DNA of 64,000 nt, from positions 310,001-374,000 of the forward strand of contig QJNS01000024.1 in NCBI GenBank assembly GCA_004154925.1, in the 5' to 3' direction. Source of the stretch: Monosporascus cannonballus. Taxonomy: Eukaryota > Ascomycota > Sordariomycetes > Xylariales. This document shows, one piece after another, positions 56,403 through 64,000 of the stretch (position 1 is its first letter; the number at the start of each line of letters is the position of its first letter). Under the pieces are notes generated by a model that made no database searches, was not told the origin of the DNA, and saw only the letters and a program-made list of their open reading frames with translations. Made by a program: the position numbers and the translations under genes.

Positions 56403-59400
56403 ATTCTTTTATTTAAATTATGAAAAATAACGCGATAATTATTAAAAGCAAAGTTCGCCGATTACAAAACGAACTTAAGTAACTAGTCGAAAAAATTACC
56501 GATCGAAACTTAATAAACGAACAATCGGTTACAGTATAAAAACAGGCAAAAAAATTATACAGTAAAGATTTAACGAGTAAAAAATTACGATTTTCGAAAT
56601 TTTGAATTTTTTATATATATAATCAAAATGCATTCTAATAACAGTTAATCGAATAGTCGGAAAACAGACGTAATAGAGCAATTACGTTTCGGAATTTAAA
56701 ATCAAAAAAGCTTATATTTTTAATAATAACTAAATTTTAAAAGTTATGCGTTAATAAAACGAATACCGTATTATAATTATTCGAAACTTTCTAAATATAT
56801 ATTAATTAAAACATAATTCAATAAAGGTTATTACGGAAATTTACGTCGAAAAATTAAAATAAAATATTTTTATTTATATTTAATGGACTATGAGTTATAT
56901 GAACGATTTTATTACGAATATATAATAATTATATCGTATTATATTTAATTATCTTAATTTTAAAAAATTAAAAATAGAACCATTATAGATTTGTATTTAA
57001 AAAGTTATTAAATTTAAGTTTTATAATACGAAATGTGACGAATACAGTATAAAATTATAATAATAAATCGATTAATACTCGTGAGATTTTTATATTAAAT
57101 AAAAGTTTTAAATTTATAAAATAAAGCTTATAAATATTTTAAATACGAAAAAAATCGCAATAATAAACGTTTCGTTTTTAATTATGTTTAAGAATTAATT
57201 TTAAAATTACAAAATATTTCATTACGAATAAAGGTTAAATTAAAATAAATTAATAACGTACTAAATAAATTCAAATATTATTAAAACGTTTTAAAAAGGC
57301 GAAAAAACGTATTATTTTTTAACTAAAACGTTAATAAAAATAATGAGTTTTAGTTTGTTTTTCTTAAAAAATTAAAATTAAATTAAAAATATTATATAAA
57401 AATGATAAAAACAGTGAGCATTTTTATATACAAAAATCGAATAATCACGATATAATTTGAATTTAAAAAGATTATACAATTTAAAATTTTTAATTTTTAT
57501 AAAAGTTTATTTTAATATTATAACTATAAAGAAAATAAATTATAAAAATTTAAATTGCAAATCTAAAAGACATACAAAAAATTTATTATTTCAGCTATAC
57601 AAATACCGATTTTCCAAGGCCGTATAAAACGATATAATGTATAACGATAAATCGAAATAGTTTTTAAACAAAAATCTAAAAAACGCCGGAATAAATATGT
57701 AAGTAAAATTTATTTTAGCTAATAATTAAAAAACGGTTAAAATAAAACCGTCTTTTTAAAAAACAGATTGAATAATAAAAATATAGAAAATATAATAATA
57801 TAAACGGATATCAATATCGAAATTTAAAAAAATATTATAAGTAAAAAATTGATAAAAGAACTTAATTTTTAATTAATTTCTATAAATATTCCAGGCTTTA
57901 TCGACGTTAACAATACGTATATTAAATGTTGTATAGCTTACGAAATCTTTGTTAAAATAACGAATAATAACAAAAACAAACAGAAATTTAGATAAATTTA
58001 TTTCGTAATATACCGTAACTAGAATGTATTTAATTTTATTATTTTTTAAACTAAAAATAAATATAATAAGTATTTTATGAAATATAATTATGTATTAATA
58101 ATTATATAAACCGTTGTAGAAAGTTAACGGACAAGGAATCGTAAACTTAACGTTTTCCGGTAAACAGGTTTATACAGTTAATATAATAAATTTAATTGAC
58201 AAGTTAAATATTATAATACTAAGAAAATAATAGAAATAAGAAATAATTAACTTTTTTATATATCTGGAAGATTTTCGACAAATATATTTTAAACAAGTAA
58301 TAACGAAATCTTTATAATTATTAAAAGCAAAATATATAATAAATTTAATTGCTCGAAAAATACATTTATTCGGCCTAATTTACTATATTGTGTAAATCTA
58401 GTAAAAGATATTTAAAAAAAATATATCCGAAAAAACTTAAAAATTAGATAACTACGTTATTTAAAAACAAACGTAAAAGTATTAATATTATTTATATTTA
58501 AAAAAGATAAAAATTTTCGATCATATGTTAATTATAAAGAGTAAAATCGAATAATACTAAAAAATAAATATTTTTTTATTTTTATCTTTAAAAATAACAA
58601 ATTATTTAAGTATAACTAAGAAATTTTTAAAAATATATTTTAAGCATATTTATTAACGTATTAAGATTAAAAAAAGTAATTAATAAAAAATCGTTTTTTA
58701 ATACGTTTCAAATAATTCGAAAATATAAATATGTTATTTAACTTTATTAATACGCTAATTATGTGTTAAGCTTATATATATAAATTATTAATTGAATTCA
58801 TTAATTATATATATATATATATATATTATATTTAAACAATATAATTATTTACTTAGATAACAAAATAATAGACGAAATATTTTTACTTAAATTATAAAAG
58901 GTTATTATAATATTACTTATTTGTTAAGGCATTTAAATATAAATTTTTTTAAAAAAAGATATATTTTTTTAACTTTTCTAATTAATATTAATACGTTAAA
59001 AATAAAATGCCGACAAATCGACGTTATTAAAATATAGCTAAAACCGAAATCGATTTATAATATCTAGATTTTTTTAAGGTTTGCGAATTTTTATTAAAGA
59101 TTTATCGCTTATTATTTACGTATTATTAAACCTATTATTAAATTATTAAAACAAACTTAATACTAAGATAAGAAAACAAAATTTTACTAGCTCGAAAAAA
59201 CTAAAAAGGCGTTTTTTAATTAACGAAAATTGTTCGATATTAAGATAATTTTAAAAATATCAAAATTAAGTTAAATATTTTAATAAAAGTTATATTAAAG
59301 ATATTATAAAAAGAACACAGGAAGTGTTAACGCCTAATTATATATTAATTATAAAACTTTAGCTCTGCCGAAATAAAACATGGGTTATAAAGTAATAAAC

Positions 59401-62400
59401 GCTTTTAATAATAATAAAATGTTTAAAATATTAATATTAATATTTCGAAAACATAAAAAAGAACTTTTTAATATTTGTTAATTACATAATATTAAAAAGA
59501 ATTATAAATTTATTAGCGCATAACTTTAAAGAAAAAGTAAGTTAAAAAATATCGTTTTTCATAACTTGATTTTAAAATCAAATATTAATTAAACGCTTTT
59601 AACTTAACAGATATTTTATTTAAACATTTAATTTATATATTAAGAAAAGGTATATATAGAAATTTAATTTTTAATTTTTTTTTAAAAAAAGTGAAATTTA
59701 TAAACCATATTTCGAAAAATATACGAAGAATAATAGCAAATATATAACGCGATTTCAAATATTATAAAAAGATCAAAGATTTCATAAAAACGTGGTAAAA
59801 TTTATTTATTATTACTTTCCTATATAAATTCCAGATAATAAAAATTTAAATAAGTATTATCTGGATAATAAAAGCGGAAAATAATTATTATACAATTATA
59901 AAAACTGTTGAAAAAAGAGAAAAACGAACCAATATATTTATCCACCTTATTATTTATGTATAATAATATAAATATAAATGGTAATAATAATATATTTAAC
60001 AATTAACTAATCAGAGTTGTAAAATATCTTTTTATTTTAATTAAAGTTTGAAATTTTTAAAAAGAACGAAATTAATATTAAAATTATTATTCATAATTAA
60101 TATGTTTTATATTTTTAATTAAACAAACATTTAATAACAAAATTATATTATAACCGAAAATTTCCTAATAAATTTACAATTAAATTCGAAAGTTATAAAT
60201 TAAGGATTTATATATTATAAAGTTAATACGAAAAGCTAAACGTTAAGCTATAATAAAGAAAAAATAGTTTCAAGTCTAAATAATGTTTTATATTATTAAA
60301 ATAAAATACTATTTTTATTATACAACGTTTTACAAAAGTAATAAATTAAGTAATATTATATTGTTTTGAGAGTAAAATATATAGGATATATTTATTTATT
60401 GATATTAATAACTACAGAATTCTATTAAGAAAAAATAATAAACGATATTTAAAAATATATTAACTAATATTCAAATTTTCAAAGTATAAAAGGTTACGTT
60501 ACAAGCCATATAAATAATTATAATTTCTATTATTATTTAAGTAATATTTTTAAAAACAATTTCGTTAAATTTTATTTTAAAACTTTTTAAAAATTTAGAT
60601 TTAAAAGAATTAGAATATAACGTTATCTTAATAATTATTCACCATTTTACGAAATTAAGCTTGTTTATTATTGCGATTAAAACGTTAAACGTAACCGAAT
60701 TTGCCGGATTATTTTACGATAAGGTAAAATATAAATTGGGTATAATGGCTAAGATTATTAACGATAAAAATAAATTATTAATAAATTAATTTTGAGTAGA
60801 ACTTTATATAAAATTCAAAATAAAATGGTAAATATTAACCGTTTATTATCCGAAAACTCATAAGCATGTAAAACCTATTTATTAAGTTTTAAAATATTAT
60901 GTTCGTAATTATATTAATAAATATTATGATAATTAGATAAAACTATTACAAAATACGAAATTTACGCATACTAATATTCGAAACGCGTTTACGAGCCGTT
61001 TTTCGTTCGAAACTTTATACGGATATTATTTGAAAATAATAAAATATTTCTTATAAATATTTGAAAGAAAAATATGAAAAATAAAAACGCATTTTAAAAA
61101 TTTGGCGCTTATTTGTCCAACGATATGCGAATATTAACAAAACAATAATAGCGGCTTAAAAATAACATAATTAACTTTATATATTTATAGAATTTTATTT
61201 AAAATTATAAGTAGCTTTATCGATTAAAAGTTTAAACTTTAAAGATAAAAGACTAATATTTATTTAAATCCGAATTGTAATTTAAAAATGAATAAATTTA
61301 AAACCGTATAAAATAATTTCTTTATTAAGTATTAACGCATATCTAATGTATTTTGGGTATTCGTATTAAAACTATAATATAATCTGTAATAAAAGGACGT
61401 TTAAACGATATTTTTAAATTTAATAAAAAAATAAGTAATATAAAACATAGTTTACTACTGAAATACCTAGGAATAATATACATACTTAATTATATAAAAA
61501 AGTTACCTTATTAAATATAATATGTAAAACTCTCGAACGTATTTTAAATATATATTTAAAAATATTATACAATTATTAAAAATTTAAATGCGTATATAAC
61601 AAATAAAAAACGCAAAATTCGTAAACTAATAATAATCCGATTAAAAAGTAATTATTTCACAATTATAAAATTATTAAAACAAAGTTTATAAAATTAAAAT
61701 ATCGAAATTAAAGTATTAATTAATTTTTTGATTATTACTACATTTTTAACAAATATTTATCTTATTATATATCGATTAAAAATCGACTTATTAAATATTA
61801 TTAAATATATATAATTAAGCGCTAATATAAGAAAATCTGAATTTTTCTTTTACATATAAAATTATATTTAGTTATTGAATTTTATATTAAAATAAAATAT
61901 AAAATCTTGAATTATACTATTTAATATATAAAATAAAAAATAAACGAAAATCGATAAATAACGTACAAAAATCAAGTTTTTAATTCCAAGATCAATTTTA
62001 CGTTAATTAATTTTTAATCAACGTATTAAAAAGGTTTATATAGAAATATCGAAAAACGATCGAAAAATATATAACTGCAAAAAAACGAAAACATTTATTA
62101 AATTTATTACGCCTAAAACTCGGAAAAAAATTAAAAATATTTTATTTTTTACGACAAACAAGGTCTACGTAACGGGAATATAATTTATTATTTATCGAAA
62201 ATAAGTCGCCATTTTTATAATACTTGACGTGTTTAGATTTAATAATGATTTTGCTAAATAAAAACGTTTTTTAATTATAATTATTAACAAGTATTAGAAT
62301 TTCGTTAAAATGTCGAACAACGAGCGAAAAGTATTTGTAACTAGAAAATATAGCGGTATAACGGTTTGCGAAAATTGTGTTATTTATAAAAATATTTTAA

Positions 62401-63687
62401 AATTGGGTTAAATTAAAAATTTATTATAATATAATAATAAAATGTTATAACATTTATAAAACAATTTTAAATTTATATATCTATAAAATAGCGTTAAAAT
62501 TGGACCTTCGTAATTATAATAAACGATCGGAAAATTATTTTCGATATATTAAAAAAGCAGTGTATTTTAATGATAATTATATTAAGAATAAACTTAATTT
62601 TATAAAAAACGTTAAGTCGGCAACTAGTTGCAAATACGTCTGTACGTTCGTACGTGTTACTTACAATACGAACTTTTTCGAATTTATCGATTATTTTCTA
62701 ATTATCGATATTAAATTAAAAACATATTTAAATAATATTTTTAAAAATAATCTGAATTTAAACAGAAATTAAACGATAATATTAATACTATTAGAAATAA
62801 ATATTTATTATACTGAATTAGGATAAGGACGAGAATTGGTCTTGATCAGTGCGAATAATCATTTTATATCACGATACGAAATAGAATTAACGAGATAAAG
62901 AACTTAATCCGAATGTATTGCTGGTGTTAAACCTCGATAACTGAAATAACAAAAAATATACTAAATAGTAATGGTTGCGGGTAATGCCTAGAGGTTGAAC
63001 CCATGGCGAAAAAGAACTTCTTAATATATATACGAGACTCGGGCTTTCTGATCAGCTGAGCCTGATCATAGATGTAATACCTCGCCCCACTTTAATACGT
63101 AAAATTTTATAAGGACAATTAATTACGATATAATTAAAAAAGTCTAGAATTTAAATATAAATTATACAGTAATTAAAATAAAGTTATATTACGTAAATAT
63201 AATACAGCTTATTACCGTTCGTAAATTAATTAATATTTATTTTACTATCAACGTCGAAAAAATAACGTTAAAAATATTATAATTGTTATTAGTATAAAAG
63301 TATTCCTTTTCGTAAAATTATTCGAAAAAAACAAATATTTTAAACGAAAATAAAACGGAAACTGTACGTAAAACGAATAAAAAAGGATATAAAAATAAAA
63401 ACAAAAACGAAAATTAAACGAAATACATATATAGAAAAAATGAAAATAGAGATACGGGAAAAAAAAACGAGGTGAAAAAATGAATTAAAACAGAAAACGT
63501 GGCAAAATATAATTAATTACCTAATATAACACGCATTAATTATTACGACAACCAGTTATAGTATAATATAACTTACGTATTTAAAAACGGAAAACTATCG
63601 ATAAATTTACGTGATTAAATTTACGAATACGTAATACCAAGTAATAATAATGTTATTAAAAATTAACCGCTTAAAAAGATGAAATAA

Positions 63688-63894
63688 TATTAAAAATATA
63701 ATCCTTATAGCATAAAGCTGATAGCCGATTAGTTATCGATTAACTACCGATTTATCTATTAATATAAATCTATTATTTAGCGGCTAATAAGAAATATCAG
63801 ATAAAAGTAACTTAATATATTTACTTCTTAGAATATGTTTTACGATTAGTCGAAGATTACCTTATCCTAGTCTATAGCTACTTATTATCTTATA
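63688..63894. repeat. LTR of gypsy C (right copy)
   Basis: Starts TATTAAAAATATAATCC and ends TATCTTATA. It is one base longer than the left copy and diverged mostly by transitions. Confidence 0.85.
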
Positions 63895-63899
63895 AAAAC
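63895..63899. repeat. Target-site duplication AAAAC (right of gypsy C)
   Basis: Matches 56192-56196 exactly. AT-rich context lowers the weight of a 5-bp match, but it coincides with both LTR ends. Confidence 0.75.
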
Positions 63900-64000
63900 A
63901 AAGTTTTCGTTATCTTTATAAAGTCAAATTACTTATTTATACGTATTTATTAACGCAATTAATAATTAGTTATCGTACGATAATATTAATAACTTAAGAT
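63900..64000 (+). mobile_element. Resumption of gypsy element B (inferred) to the window edge
   Basis: AT-rich sequence right of the element C duplication. By nesting logic it continues element B from 56191. Too short to show a domain. Confidence 0.45.

Larger units (their letters stand above)
56197..63894 (+). mobile_element. Complete but RIP-decayed Ty3/Gypsy LTR retrotransposon C
   Basis: 7698 bp between two LTRs of about 206 bp, with a 5-bp duplication. Plus-strand order: gag-like start at about 56,419 (MKNNAIIIKSKVRRLQNELK with a RIP-type stop after it); reverse transcriptase/RNase H junction at about 59,078-59,160 (FANFY, stop, RFIAYYLRIIKPI; family FANFYRRFI...); integrase at 60,835-61,040 (LTVYYPKTHKHVK, then FSFETLYGYY; family TAYHPQTDGQTER and SPFEANYGYHP). 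Gln and Trp codons have become stops throughout. The longest open stretch near the 3' end (62,500-62,772, 90 codons) has no recognised domain. Not autonomous. Confidence 0.88.

Noticed and set aside
59820..60002. Minus-strand 60-codon hydrophobic frame
   Set aside because: Antisense to a RIP-decayed gypsy polyprotein; Ile/Phe/Tyr bias follows from AT content.
62500..62772. 90-codon frame near the 3' end of gypsy C as a separate gene
   Set aside because: Same strand as the element and inside its LTRs, AT-driven composition and no start context; best seen as residual gypsy sequence.

Overview
The window is nuclear DNA of a filamentous ascomycete, most likely a Sordariomycete; order and genus cannot be fixed from the sequence. 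Evidence: short (47-134 nt) introns, mostly GT-AG, several with CTAAC- or CTGAC-like branch sites; fungal-type LIS1/NudF, SAPS, Snt1 and CWC27 orthologs; intergenic DNA dotted with TAGGTA-type motifs; and a sharp split into a gene-rich, GC-balanced part (1 to about 42.4 kb) and an AT-rich, gene-free part (about 42.4-64.0 kb) whose decay pattern fits repeat-induced point mutation (RIP).

Gene-rich part, left to right: the 5' end of a secreted GH20 beta-N-acetylhexosaminidase running off the left edge (minus); nudF/LIS1 (minus) divergent from a STU2/XMAP215-type TOG protein (plus); a SIT4 phosphatase-associated (SAPS) protein with a 955-nt intron (minus); a very long SNT1-like SANT-domain corepressor (minus); deoxyhypusine synthase (plus); an unrecognised basic protein (plus); the spliceosomal cyclophilin CWC27 (plus); heat shock factor HSF1 (plus); and an RBM39/Rsd1-like splicing factor with a GC-AG intron (plus). 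All are housekeeping or regulatory genes. They are not an operon or a biosynthetic cluster. The thematic links are LIS1 beside STU2 (dynein and microtubule plus-end control) and two splicing proteins (CWC27 and RBM39).

The AT-rich part is a nest of LTR retrotransposons. A complete Copia element (44066-49575, minus, 163-bp LTRs, 5-bp duplication ACTGC) sits inside an older plus-strand reading frame, which resumes in frame on its far side. Next is a gypsy fragment on the minus strand (to 51716), cut by a gypsy 5' end on the plus strand (51717-52493). That is cut in its gag region by a related gypsy element with a different U3 (from 52494). The latter is split by a complete gypsy element (56197-63894, plus, about 206-bp LTRs, 5-bp duplication AAAAC). 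No intact transposon gene survives.

I looked for an undescribed system and found no convincing one. The most informative items are the reconstructable nesting order of the retrotransposons, the long ORF-bearing intron in the SAPS gene, the GC-AG intron, the predicted loss of catalytic residues in CWC27, and a few decayed coding scraps. I saw no tRNA, rRNA or CRISPR-like array. Exon borders are read by eye from splice signals and protein-family continuity.
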